Made by a program: the position numbers and the translations under genes
In this document: piece after piece, positions 43,154-51,082 of the stretch
Numbering within the stretch: position 1 is the stretch's first letter
Layout: each line of letters starts with the position of its first letter
The notes under the pieces: model-generated
Database searches by the model: none
The model's input: the letters and a program-made list of their open reading frames with translations, nothing else
What the model was told of the DNA's origin: nothing
NCBI GenBank assembly: GCA_041660405.1
Contig: JBAZWL010000001.1
Span: 1-64,000, forward strand
Source of the DNA: Taibaiella sp041660405
Lineage (GTDB): Bacteria > Bacteroidota > Bacteroidia > Chitinophagales > Chitinophagaceae
Length of the DNA: 64,000 nt
Reading direction: 5' to 3'

Positions 43154-43227
43154 ACCGCAAAGTACGCGGAGGTTCGCAGAGAAAAATATATACCCTATAC
43201 TTTGCGAACCTCAGTGCCCTTTGCGGT
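43154..43227. repeat. CGCAAAG-type hairpin after the T9SS protein gene
   Basis: The arms 43154-43181 and 43200-43227 pair at 23 of 28 positions (core GAGGTTCGCA). The hairpin lies 12 bp after the stop codon. Its sequence recalls the arms around the GxxExxY cassette (CGCAA...GGAGG...CGCA), but no gene is inside. It may act as a terminator. Confidence 0.75.
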
Positions 43228-43233
43228 GAATAC

Positions 43234-43289
43234 ACATAAAAAAAGCCGCCCCCATAAATGAGAACGACTTAAAGCGTGGAGGATAGCGG
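43234..43289. repeat. 56-bp direct repeat, left copy (att-like)
   Basis: This is identical over 56 bases to 44707-44762, whose right part is the 3' end of the tRNA-Ala gene. This copy carries only the last 13 bases of the tRNA plus 43 bases downstream. The pair brackets a 1,417-bp segment, the usual signature of integration at a tRNA 3' end. Confidence 0.93.
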
Positions 43290-43373
43290 AGATTTTTATT
43301 TTCTGCACAACCATTGTATTAACTACGCTCTGGATATCTTTTTTGGTAAAGTTCATTTTGTATATCATAGCTT

Positions 43374-43838
43374 TTAATGAACTGTTACAGACATGTCTAC
43401 AATACGCCAGACCAAAAACAACAGTATTCCCCAAATAAATAATCGGAAGTGCCATATTCCATATTTACTCGTTTTTGCATTTTTTCGTTTCATTTCCGTC
43501 TTGAAGTTTGTTACTTCTTCTTCGCTTATTTTTGACGTTTTGAGCGCCTGTGCATGACGTATGTTCATTAGAGCTTTGTCTGCGACTACGGCCATCAGTG
43601 CGCGTTGCAAGTAGACCAATCCCAAATAAGTACTGATAGACCATAATAATATAGCAAGTGCCAAAGGGACATGTGTCATATTTATTTTCTTATCTATAGT
43701 CAAATTAGCAGCATACCCTATTGCTGCTACACAAAGGCCGACCGTATAGTAGGCATATTTAATTTGCTCGTTTTTATGAAAATCAAAGAGTTCCCTCTTT
43801 CGTGAGTTATAGAAATCATTAATATCCTTGTTATCCAT
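43374..43838 (-). CDS. Unrecognised small membrane protein in the tRNA-Ala mini-island
   Basis: This 154-aa protein has three or four hydrophobic segments: about 29-47 (YYTVGLCVAAIGYAANL), 56-76 (PLALAILLWSISTYLGLVYL) and 130-148 (FRLFIWGILLFLVWRIV). A charged cytoplasmic stretch with Lys/Glu-rich helix (KISEEEVTNFKTEMKRKNAK) lies before the last one. I recognise no family. It lies downstream of the DUF4145-like gene in the same orientation; both are inside the att-like repeats. A role with its neighbour in defence is only speculation. Confidence 0.7.
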   Translation of the reverse strand: MDNKDINDFYNSRKRELFDFHKNEQIKYAYYTVGLCVAAIGYAANLTIDKKINMTHVPLALAILLWSISTYLGLVYLQRALMAVVADKALMNIRHAQALKTSKISEEEVTNFKTEMKRKNAKTSKYGIWHFRLFIWGILLFLVWRIVDMSVTVH

Positions 43839-43936
43839 AATTTTTAGTTTGGGAAGTCATTAATTCATTTTTCTTACAGTATATTAGAATTACGTATTAC
43901 CTTTAGTTCAGTTTCATTACAGAGTGATTGTGAAAT

Positions 43937-44608
43937 TTATTTACGGCCTTGTATAGTTGTAAGGTAATGTTGCATTTTGTGTTGACGGTCAAGTTCAACC
44001 ATTATTAAATCAATTAATTCTTTAAGAATTGAAATGTCGTATTCTTCGAAAAGCTTGTTATAGTGAGCTTGATCGTTTCCAAGCCAAGTTGCACGTTCTA
44101 ATATTCCTTTCAATTCCCCGTCATAATATTTTTTAATAACATCTCCCAGCCATAATTTTAAAATGGATTCTTGTTCAGAAGAATTATTTTGAATAGCCCA
44201 ATCTTTAACGAGATATTCTATTGCTTTCCTATAACCCATTCCTGCGATTTCGTTTAAGCCAAAGTGATCTGCATCGAGGCTCTGAAGGTAGGTTGTAATA
44301 AACTTTGAAGGCAATTGATTGTCGCTACCATCCCTTAATTTCAATATAGGCTCCGGCCATACTGGGCCTTTAGGTAACCCGTCTATAAATCTTTTAAAAA
44401 CATAAACTCCAGAAGAATCTCTGAGGTATTTTACGATAAAAATTCTATTACATTCTTTATTTGTACATCCCCAAATTGTAATTAAAATTGGATTCTTTCC
44501 CATATCATTCGATCCTGCACTCCAACGAAAGTTAGGGTTGATGGTTACATGGCAATGAGGACAAATATTGGGGTCTTTAATAGATCCATTGATTGCTTGT
44601 ATGTACAT
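43937..44608 (-). CDS. DUF4145-like protein with zinc-ribbon N-terminus
   Basis: This 223-aa protein begins with a zinc-ribbon-like pair of Cys-x2-Cys motifs (CPHC at ~17-20 and CTNKEC at ~48-53). The C-terminal half matches DUF4145: GMGYRKAIEYLVKDWAI, then LGDVIKKYYDGELKGILERATWLGNDQAHYNK, then ILKELIDLIMVEL. DUF4145 proteins are often found in restriction or phage-defence contexts; the function is unproven. It sits in the 1.4-kb mini-island. Confidence 0.85.
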   Translation of the reverse strand: MYIQAINGSIKDPNICPHCHVTINPNFRWSAGSNDMGKNPILITIWGCTNKECNRIFIVKYLRDSSGVYVFKRFIDGLPKGPVWPEPILKLRDGSDNQLPSKFITTYLQSLDADHFGLNEIAGMGYRKAIEYLVKDWAIQNNSSEQESILKLWLGDVIKKYYDGELKGILERATWLGNDQAHYNKLFEEYDISILKELIDLIMVELDRQHKMQHYLTTIQGRK

Positions 44609-44706
44609 AGTCTTAAGTATTTACTTACGCATGGCTTATCAGGAGTTCTACAGAGCTTTATTCCAGACTCTGTTGAATTGGTTAATCCACAAGGTACATG
44701 TAAGGT

Positions 44707-44762
44707 ACATAAAAAAAGCCGCCCCCATAAATGAGAACGACTTAAAGCGTGGAGGATAGCGG
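44707..44762. repeat. 56-bp direct repeat, right copy overlapping the tRNA-Ala 3' end
   Basis: This copy covers the 3' strand of the T stem, the acceptor strand and the discriminator base of tRNA-Ala (44750-44762) plus 43 bases beyond. It is identical to 43234-43289. Confidence 0.93.
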
Positions 44763-44822
44763 GATCGAACCGCTCACCTTTTGCATGCCATGCAAACGCT
44801 CTACCAGATGAGCTAATCCCCC
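44750..44822 (-). tRNA. tRNA-Ala (GGC anticodon)
   Basis: The 73-base cloverleaf folds fully: acceptor GGGGGAT pairs with ATCCTCC (one G-U), D stem GCTC/GAGC, anticodon stem TTTGC/GCAAA with loop ATGGCAT and anticodon GGC, T stem AGCGG/CCGCT with loop TTCGATC, discriminator A. CCA is not encoded. Its 3' end is the right-hand copy of the 56-bp att-like repeat. Confidence 0.96.
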
Positions 44823-44933
44823 GTTAATTAATTAAGAACTACCCTGTTTCAATCAGGGATTGCAAATGTAATTTAAATCAATCTTATTTTCCAAATGTTT
44901 CCTAATTTTATTAGGGAATTTCAAACGTTTTTT

Positions 44934-45092
44934 ATGTGGAAACAGATCCTGACTTATTTCTATCTCCGCAAAAGGGACAGTAATGATCCGCTGAATATAA
45001 ATATTAAGTTCATGCATGGCATGAACCGCATTTCATTATTCCTCTTTTTGATTGCTATTATTGTAATGATAATCCGGCTTATCAAAGGCTAA
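44934..45092 (+). CDS. Small DUF6728-like membrane protein
   Basis: From the ATG at 44934 this encodes 52 aa: MWKQILTYFYLRKRD, then NIKFMHGMNRISLFLFLIAIIV with one C-terminal transmembrane helix. The pattern W-K-Q-x-x-x-Y-F-Y-x-R-K-R-D followed by K-F-M-H-G-x-N-R-I-S matches my memory of the small DUF6728 family in Bacteroidota. It converges on holA, with 3 bp between stops. Confidence 0.7.
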   Translation: MWKQILTYFYLRKRDSNDPLNINIKFMHGMNRISLFLFLIAIIVMIIRLIKG

Positions 45093-45095
45093 AGA

Positions 45096-46091
45096 TCAAC
45101 CCTGGTACAGTACTACATTAAACTTTGCAGTCATTTCCCGTAACAAGGGGCCATCACCGCCATTGTGCCCTATCCCTACCATTTTGCGGCTGAATTCTTC
45201 CAGTAAACCTATACTTTTATGAATCTGCGTAAGCGAAAATCTTTGCGCAGCCTTACGGTGATGTGACCAGATACCCATTTTTCTATCGTTTTGAAAATCG
45301 GCTTTTGAATAGTGGCACAAGTAAAGTTTATTCAGATAACCATAAAAAGTACCGATCACCAGGGCCATGGGGGCTGATTTGGGATTGGCCGAAAAATAAC
45401 TGATCATGCGGGCCAACTTGCTGTTATCTGCTCTGAAAATGACATCGGGAAGATCAAAAACATTATACTCCCTGCTGATACCAATATACTTTTCAATATG
45501 CTGAACAGAAAGTTGTTTCAAACCAGTTTCGTTGATCACAATTTTTTCCAGTTCATTCGCAATTTTCTGTAAATCATTTCCCAGATACACAGCCAGCATT
45601 TCGGCTTCCTGCGGACCTATTTCCATGCCCTGACTTTTGCCGAAACCTGCTACCCAATTAGGTACTTCATCTTCTTTCAGTTTTTCTGAAGTAAAATAAA
45701 TTCCTTTTTTAGGAATAAGCTTGGCCAATTTGTTACGGCCATCCAATTTTTTAAAACGATGTTCGATAACCAATATCGTAGTAGGAGAAGGATTTTCGAT
45801 ATAGCCGGCCAATTCGCCAATATCTTTCATCTGCCAGGCCTCTTTTAATATAACAACCATACGCTCTGAAAACATCGGGAAGCGCCTGGCAGCATTCACT
45901 ACATCTTTCCATTCTGATTCTTTTCCGTACAGCGTAATCAGATTAAAGTCACGTTCTTCGGGTTGCAATATTTTTTCTTCAAAATGATGCAACAACCGGT
46001 CTATATAATAAGGCTCCTCACCATCCAATAAATATACCGGAGCAAACTGCCCTTTTTGTAGATTCTGAAGTATCTGATTAAATTCGTTCAT
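45096..46091 (-). CDS. holA: DNA polymerase III subunit delta
   Basis: This 331-aa clamp-loader subunit opens the sliding clamp. The N-terminal region PVYLLDGEEPYYIDRLLHHFEE, the ARRFPMFSERMVVILKEA segment and the C-terminal collar domain (YLNKLYLCHYSK, then FSLTQIHKSIGLLEEFSRKMVG) fit HolA. It lies 9 bp after the exonuclease gene and is probably co-transcribed with it. Confidence 0.92.
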   Translation of the reverse strand: MNEFNQILQNLQKGQFAPVYLLDGEEPYYIDRLLHHFEEKILQPEERDFNLITLYGKESEWKDVVNAARRFPMFSERMVVILKEAWQMKDIGELAGYIENPSPTTILVIEHRFKKLDGRNKLAKLIPKKGIYFTSEKLKEDEVPNWVAGFGKSQGMEIGPQEAEMLAVYLGNDLQKIANELEKIVINETGLKQLSVQHIEKYIGISREYNVFDLPDVIFRADNSKLARMISYFSANPKSAPMALVIGTFYGYLNKLYLCHYSKADFQNDRKMGIWSHHRKAAQRFSLTQIHKSIGLLEEFSRKMVGIGHNGGDGPLLREMTAKFNVVLYQG

Positions 46092-46100
46092 GGGTAATAA

Positions 46101-46844
46101 TTATACATATACAGCTTCCGGTAAAGCTTCTTTCCAACCTTTAAGTTTCATATATACCAACGCTGTAGTATACACATCGCGGAGGCAATAGTCGGCAATC
46201 CGGTCCAGGTCTTTGCTTTGCCAATAAACAGCAGCAACCTGGCTTCCGTTAATATCTGATTTGGAGGAAGGCACCTGTAATACATGTGCCAGCAAATCCA
46301 GCGAAACGTAACTTTTATAATCGCCAAAACGCCACAGCTCCAAGGTATCCTGGTGCAATACCTGCCAGGGTTTTAATCCTCCTATATTCAGGCAGGAAGG
46401 CAGTTCCATACCGTTGATCAGCATGCGGCGGCAAATGTAAGGAATATCAAACTCCTTAATATTGTGCCCGCAAAAAATGATCTCTTTATGCTGCCCGGTG
46501 AAATGAGTTATTGTTTTACAGAAATCTTCCAGCAACTCTTTTTCATTATCGTTCTTAATGGATTTTAGCCTTACCACAGGTTCACCCTCCTGATCGGGAA
46601 TATATCCCATACCAATGCATACAATCTTACCAAACTCCGAATAGATTCCAGCACGTTCATCAAAAACAGTAGCCGGATCAAGCTTCTGATCTTCAGATAT
46701 ATTGAGGAAATTCATTTTATGGATCCAGTGATTTCTCAAAGCTTCAGGCAAGGAAAACCAATCATTTGTAAGCGGTACTGTTTCAATATCAATAATTAAT
46801 GTTTTGTGAAAATGTTGCCTATCAGTTTTCTTATGCGTCATCAT
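46101..46844 (-). CDS. DnaQ-like 3'-5' exonuclease
   Basis: The start is the ATG at 46844 (another at 46841), giving 247 aa; a 35-codon upstream extension is hydrophobic and overlaps the divergent neighbour, so it was not used. RNase H-fold exonuclease motifs are seen: IIDIETVPLT (ExoI), FCGHNIKEFDIPYICRRM (ExoII), and IADYCLRDVYTT (ExoIII, D-x3-D). It is of the PolB-like predicted exonuclease type. Substrate and partner are unknown; linkage to holA suggests DNA metabolism. Confidence 0.88.
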   Translation of the reverse strand: MMTHKKTDRQHFHKTLIIDIETVPLTNDWFSLPEALRNHWIHKMNFLNISEDQKLDPATVFDERAGIYSEFGKIVCIGMGYIPDQEGEPVVRLKSIKNDNEKELLEDFCKTITHFTGQHKEIIFCGHNIKEFDIPYICRRMLINGMELPSCLNIGGLKPWQVLHQDTLELWRFGDYKSYVSLDLLAHVLQVPSSKSDINGSQVAAVYWQSKDLDRIADYCLRDVYTTALVYMKLKGWKEALPEAVYV

Positions 46845-46849
46845 AAGCC

Positions 46850-46857
46850 TATATTTG
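46850..46857 (+). promoter_or_regulatory. Possible -7 box for the coiled-coil protein gene
   Basis: TATATTTG matches TAnnTTTG about 73 bases before the ATG at 46930. No matching -33 TTG was found at the usual distance. Confidence 0.35.
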
Positions 46858-46929
46858 TTTACGAATTTAACCAGTCCGCCCCACAATACAGCAGCCAGGA
46901 CGAAATATAAATAAAAAAGAAACAGGGAA

Positions 46930-47850
46930 ATGGAAGATGCTCCAAGCACACCTATTCAAGAACTTTCGCAACGCAGACGTAACAATACCTGGATCTACGC
47001 TGTAATTATAGCATTATTGCTGGGTACCAATGTATACCTTTTCCTGCAAAAGGATAAAAATCAACAAAAATTACTGGAAACAAAGCAACTATTGCAACAG
47101 GCTGATACCTCAATGGCTACGCTCCAGGATGATTATAACGCTTCCCTGGCGCGCCTTGATGATCTTACCGGAAAAAATGCACAGCTGGACAAACTTCTGA
47201 AACAAAAAGATTCTGAACTATCAAAAACAAAAGCACGTATACAGGAAATTCTTGCCAAAAGTAATGCCACTCAAAAAGAGATAGCAGAAGCCCGCGGCCT
47301 GATTAGTAAACTTAATAACAGGATAGGTGGCTACGAACAACAAATAACCCAGCTTAAAAAACAAAATGTAGCCCTAACTGTAGAAAGAGACTCTGTAGTG
47401 GTAACCAATACTGATCTGCAGCAAAAGGTTAACCTTGCAAAGGTGCTGCATGCATCCAACATTCGCCTTAAGGGTATAAAGCTTACTAATGGTGGCCGTA
47501 AGGAAAAAGAAACAGAGAAGGCGAAGAGAATGGATCTGCTCCGTATCATTTTTGATATTGATGAAAACAGGATTGCAGAAAGCGGAAGCAAGGAACTTAA
47601 TATTTGTATCATTAATCCTAATGGAGAGTTGCTAAGTAATGCAGCATTGGGTTCTGGTAGTTTCAAAACTTCCGACGGACAATCGAAATATTATTCTGTC
47701 TCTAAAAGTGTGGCCTTGCAAACAGAACAACCGGTTAAAGACGTGAATGTGGATTGGCAACAAAGCGCTGAATATTCCAAGGGAGTATATACTGTGGAGA
47801 TTTATCACCAGGGATATTTGATTGGTAAAGGATCAGTGAGTCTTAGATAA
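46930..47850 (+). CDS. Membrane-anchored coiled-coil protein of unknown function
   Basis: This 306-aa protein has a short N-terminal tail, one transmembrane segment at about 23-41 (WIYAVIIALLLGTNVYLFL), a long coiled coil at ~45-175 rich in Gln, Lys and Glu, and a C-terminal beta-rich domain at ~185-306 (LLRIIFDIDENRIAESGSKELNICIINPNGELL, then GVYTVEIYHQGYLIG). The family is not recognised. It ends at a palindromic hairpin. Confidence 0.75.
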   Translation: MEDAPSTPIQELSQRRRNNTWIYAVIIALLLGTNVYLFLQKDKNQQKLLETKQLLQQADTSMATLQDDYNASLARLDDLTGKNAQLDKLLKQKDSELSKTKARIQEILAKSNATQKEIAEARGLISKLNNRIGGYEQQITQLKKQNVALTVERDSVVVTNTDLQQKVNLAKVLHASNIRLKGIKLTNGGRKEKETEKAKRMDLLRIIFDIDENRIAESGSKELNICIINPNGELLSNAALGSGSFKTSDGQSKYYSVSKSVALQTEQPVKDVNVDWQQSAEYSKGVYTVEIYHQGYLIGKGSVSLR

Positions 47851-47924
47851 AAATGAAGAAGCAACTGGTCTTATAGCAGTCCAAAAAATATAACAGAAGA
47901 GGCTATCTCAAAAGCCCAAAGATT

Positions 47925-47957
47925 AAACGTTATAGGTTTTAAAAACCTATAACGTTT
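47925..47957. terminator. 33-bp palindrome between convergent genes (terminator-like)
   Basis: The stem AAACGTTATAGGTTTT pairs with AAAACCTATAACGTTT with almost no loop and is followed by T runs. It lies between the coiled-coil protein gene and the convergent O-antigen-ligase-like gene. It resembles the palindrome at 30333-30365 in length and A/T centre. Confidence 0.75.
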
Positions 47958-47963
47958 TTAAGA

Positions 47964-49232
47964 TTATGCTGTTTCCTCTTTTCGCACTCTTAATGCAGAC
48001 AGCCAGAACATAATAAAAAACAAATAAGTAAACACGCCGAACTGCAGTTCCAACATAGATTCTACCATAATGCTGACCAATAAGAGCCATACCGTTATAC
48101 TTAGATATGTCCTGTTGTTTAAAGGAGCCAGGAATGGTGCAAAAACCATAAGTACAAATAAAAGCGAAAGCGGAATACCAATGCAAAGCGCCGTAAACAT
48201 AAACTGGTTAATAGGCCCGTATTGCTGATCGGGAGCTACTTCAGGATAATATTTTTTATACCCTGCCCGCATTTCATCCATTACATCCCCTGCCCCTACA
48301 CCCGCTACAGGATGGGCCGCTATTGCTTTTGCGCCTATATCGTACGTAATCATTCTGCCTGCATCACTCAATGTGTAATCGTAGCGTTTATCTTGCCTGT
48401 ACTTTTCTATTTCGTAGAAGACATAATCAATTTTTGTTTTGAAAGTAGGTATTACGTTATAGGCAATAAGTGGCAAGCACAGCACGCCAACAGCCAATGT
48501 CGTAGCCAATGCTTTGCTTTTTTTCCCTACATAGGAAATAATGTACAATAAGGTAGCCAGGTACAAACAGATCAATCCTGTTTTTGCCGCCAATATGTGC
48601 ACATAAACTATAAACAATACAATATTGAATACCAGGAAGGCTTTCATCCAGCGTGGTAATGGCGTCTCCTTTTTTTCAAAAAGCAGATAACAGAACATCA
48701 ACAAGGATAACACCAATGAAAGACTGAAACGGATATGGTCGCCATATTTGGTAGTAGGTAATGGCCTTGAAAAATTATAACCCTCAAGATAATATTCCGT
48801 ATGCAATCCAAGCTGCAGTAAGCTACCAATTACCACTAACATTTGCATCAGTGCAATACCTACAATCAATAGGCGCTGATACTTTACTTTATATAATGGT
48901 GCCGACAAGAAAGCAAATGGAAGCACCGCAAAAGGCAACTTATTGGTAACCGCGGCCTGCCAGAAATCCAGGTTGGAGCTCCAGAAGCCTGAAAAAAGAT
49001 AAGTACAAAAAAAAACAAAACTTAATACCGCAAAAGCACTTTTCCTCCAGCTTATAAAGTTCTCCCGAATTGAAGCAGGATGTAATGCATTTAAGAACAT
49101 TACAAACATGGAAAGGGATAATAATGCACGGGAAAATAAAAGACCGGCCATCATACCCAGGCAACATAATATTGCGAAACGGCCGCGGGCATCCTTATTC
49201 CAGAAAGTAAAGAGTGTACTGTGTTGCTTCAT
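47964..49232 (-). CDS. O-antigen ligase / polymerase-like membrane protein
   Basis: The ATG at 49232 gives 422 aa; an upstream extension of 46 codons is not plausible. About ten transmembrane helices are visible, with a large periplasmic loop (residues ~275-345: RYDYTLSDAGRMITYDIGAKAIAAHPVAGVGAGDVMDEM). That loop has the R-x3-W/Y and G-x-G pattern of the Wzy_C/WaaL family. It probably transfers or polymerises surface glycan units. No other glycan genes are adjacent. Confidence 0.85.
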   Translation of the reverse strand: MKQHSTLFTFWNKDARGRFAILCCLGMMAGLLFSRALLSLSMFVMFLNALHPASIRENFISWRKSAFAVLSFVFFCTYLFSGFWSSNLDFWQAAVTNKLPFAVLPFAFLSAPLYKVKYQRLLIVGIALMQMLVVIGSLLQLGLHTEYYLEGYNFSRPLPTTKYGDHIRFSLSLVLSLLMFCYLLFEKKETPLPRWMKAFLVFNIVLFIVYVHILAAKTGLICLYLATLLYIISYVGKKSKALATTLAVGVLCLPLIAYNVIPTFKTKIDYVFYEIEKYRQDKRYDYTLSDAGRMITYDIGAKAIAAHPVAGVGAGDVMDEMRAGYKKYYPEVAPDQQYGPINQFMFTALCIGIPLSLLFVLMVFAPFLAPLNNRTYLSITVWLLLVSIMVESMLELQFGVFTYLFFIMFWLSALRVRKEETA

Positions 49233-49315
49233 TAAAGTATTAACGCAATAATAGCCGGCAAAGTACGTTAAAATCCAGTTGGTCTGCAAACATTCTGATG
49301 CTTTGCATTTGCTTT

Positions 49316-49323
49316 TACCTTTG
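49316..49323 (+). promoter_or_regulatory. -7 box supporting the GTG start at 49390
   Basis: TACCTTTG matches TAnnTTTG and would start transcription near 49330, downstream of the TTG at 49279 and upstream of the GTG at 49390. A good -33 box is missing. Confidence 0.45.
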
Positions 49324-49389
49324 AATATATATAATGGTGGAATAACCTTATTTTTGAGGCCGAAAAACATCCATTACGCTTTTGTCCAC

Positions 49390-50973
49390 GTGAGATTTCA
49401 CCAGATTATTTACATAGCAATTATTGCAGCACTGGCTTTACTTTGGTATGGCTGTGCCAATATTGTACCGCCCGAAGGTGGTAAGAAAGATGAAACGCCT
49501 CCAGCATTGCTTTCTGTTACCCCCGCCGATTCAGGATTAAATGCAAGGCCATCCAAAATTGAGCTTCGTTTTAATAAGTATATGGAGGTAAAAGAGCTGG
49601 AAAAAAACCTGCAACTTTCTCCTTTATTGCCTATTACGCCTACCATTCTTTCTTACGGGAAAAGAGTAGTTATATCTATCCTGGATACCCAACTGCTGGA
49701 CAATACTACTTACAGAATAGGACTTGGGAATGCCCTGGTTGATAACCGCGAAGCTAATCCATACAAAGATTTCGTGTACATGTTCAGTACCGGATCTTAT
49801 TTTGATTCGCTGGAATTACATGGAAGAGTTTTTGATGCAGCAACCGGCAAACCTGATACTGCGGCTTTGATAACCTTGTATGCTGCTAACGAAAGTGATA
49901 CGGCGGTGTTGAGAAAAAAACCAATGTATGCCTCCAGGGCAGATGCATCCGGAAATTTTAGTTTCAAATCTTTGCCGCAAAAACAATTTAAAATGTACGC
50001 CATACAGGATGGCAATAGTAATTACATTTATGAATACGGAGAAGAAAAAATAGGCTTCCTGAATACTACGGTATTGCCTGCGCTGGGAAAAGATACACTT
50101 TATACATTCCGCATGTTTAAAGAAGTGATCGATACCACATCGGCATTCGGTAAGGAGCAGGCTGTTGAAGATTCGTCGCGGAATGTGGATCGCAGCAACA
50201 GGCCGACAAGTGGTAAGCCTTCGGCCGGTGGCGATCGGAAGCCTCCTAAAAATAATTTTGGATACAGGGTTAACGTAGATACCTCCAATATTGGTCAGCG
50301 AACATTTGAACTGACCCAGGAGCTAACTATAGATCTGTTCACGGAACTGAAAACACTGGATACCGGCAAAATTTATCTGAGTTATGAAAATGGCGGTATA
50401 GAAGTAGAATCTTTACGCAAGCTGGCTGTAGATTCCGGGAAGATTAAGGTTAGGTCAGAATGGCAAGGCAACAAGATATATACTTTAAGGTTGATAAAAG
50501 GATGGGCAAAAGATACGAGTGGCAACGAATTGCCTCCGGGAAAATACTTTTTCCATACTAAAGGCGATGAGGATTATGGTATCCTGAAGATTCATACCGG
50601 CAGGCAGTTTAGCAATGATAGCTTTTTATTGCAGGTATATAAAGAGACAGATTCTATTTATCTAAAGCCTATTACAGATACCATAATAACACTTACCAGG
50701 CTGCAACCAGGCGAGTATGGCATGCGTATTATTGTAGATGAAAACCGTAACCACAAATGGGACTCCGGCAATTTGCTTAAAAAGCTACAACCTGAAAAAG
50801 TAATTGCCCATGATAATGTATTAAACGTAAAAGCTGGCTGGGAAAATGAATTTGACTTTGCCCCTGCCAATTATAGCAAACGCTCAAGCGGCAAGAAAGA
50901 CAAAGATTTCGGGGAACGACAGGGAGCTACAAAGCCTGATGAGAATGGTAATCAGAACAAAGAGGAGAAATAG
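49390..50973 (+). CDS. Lipoprotein with N-terminal Ig-like domain
   Basis: The GTG at 49390 begins a lipoprotein signal (MRFHQIIYIAIIAALALLWYGC), giving 527 aa; longer in-frame starts would lack a signal peptide at the N-terminus. After the lipobox Cys comes a ~100-residue Big_5/SbsA-like Ig domain (TPPALLSVTPADSG, RFNKYMEV, VDNREANPYKDFVYMFSTG). A carboxypeptidase-regulatory-like beta module follows (LHGRVFDAATGKPDTAALITLY), then a further beta-rich part. It is probably on the outer membrane. Function unknown. Confidence 0.82.
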   Translation: MRFHQIIYIAIIAALALLWYGCANIVPPEGGKKDETPPALLSVTPADSGLNARPSKIELRFNKYMEVKELEKNLQLSPLLPITPTILSYGKRVVISILDTQLLDNTTYRIGLGNALVDNREANPYKDFVYMFSTGSYFDSLELHGRVFDAATGKPDTAALITLYAANESDTAVLRKKPMYASRADASGNFSFKSLPQKQFKMYAIQDGNSNYIYEYGEEKIGFLNTTVLPALGKDTLYTFRMFKEVIDTTSAFGKEQAVEDSSRNVDRSNRPTSGKPSAGGDRKPPKNNFGYRVNVDTSNIGQRTFELTQELTIDLFTELKTLDTGKIYLSYENGGIEVESLRKLAVDSGKIKVRSEWQGNKIYTLRLIKGWAKDTSGNELPPGKYFFHTKGDEDYGILKIHTGRQFSNDSFLLQVYKETDSIYLKPITDTIITLTRLQPGEYGMRIIVDENRNHKWDSGNLLKKLQPEKVIAHDNVLNVKAGWENEFDFAPANYSKRSSGKKDKDFGERQGATKPDENGNQNKEEK

Positions 50974-50979
50974 TTCAGG

Positions 50980-51070
50980 CTATGATTTTTTTGATTGGTG
51001 TGATTTTTTTGATTGAAACATGACCACAGTTAAATCATATTAATCACACCAATCAAATAAATCACAGTCT
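50980..51070. repeat. TGATTGGTGTGATT inverted repeat between convergent genes
   Basis: The left arm 50983-51005 and right arm near 51042-51064 are almost perfect reverse complements, and a second TGATTTTTTTGATTG unit follows the left arm. It forms a long hairpin between the Ig-like lipoprotein gene and nadE and may act as a terminator for both. Confidence 0.7.
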
Positions 51071-51082
51071 GGACAATGGCAG

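Noticed and set aside
43195..43455. Minus-strand 86-codon frame near the left att repeat
   Set aside because: It overlaps a hairpin, the 56-bp repeat and the better-supported 154-aa gene in another frame, and has no recognisable protein pattern.
47325..47670. Minus-strand frame opposite the coiled-coil gene
   Set aside because: It is antisense to a well-formed coiled-coil coding region and has no independent support.
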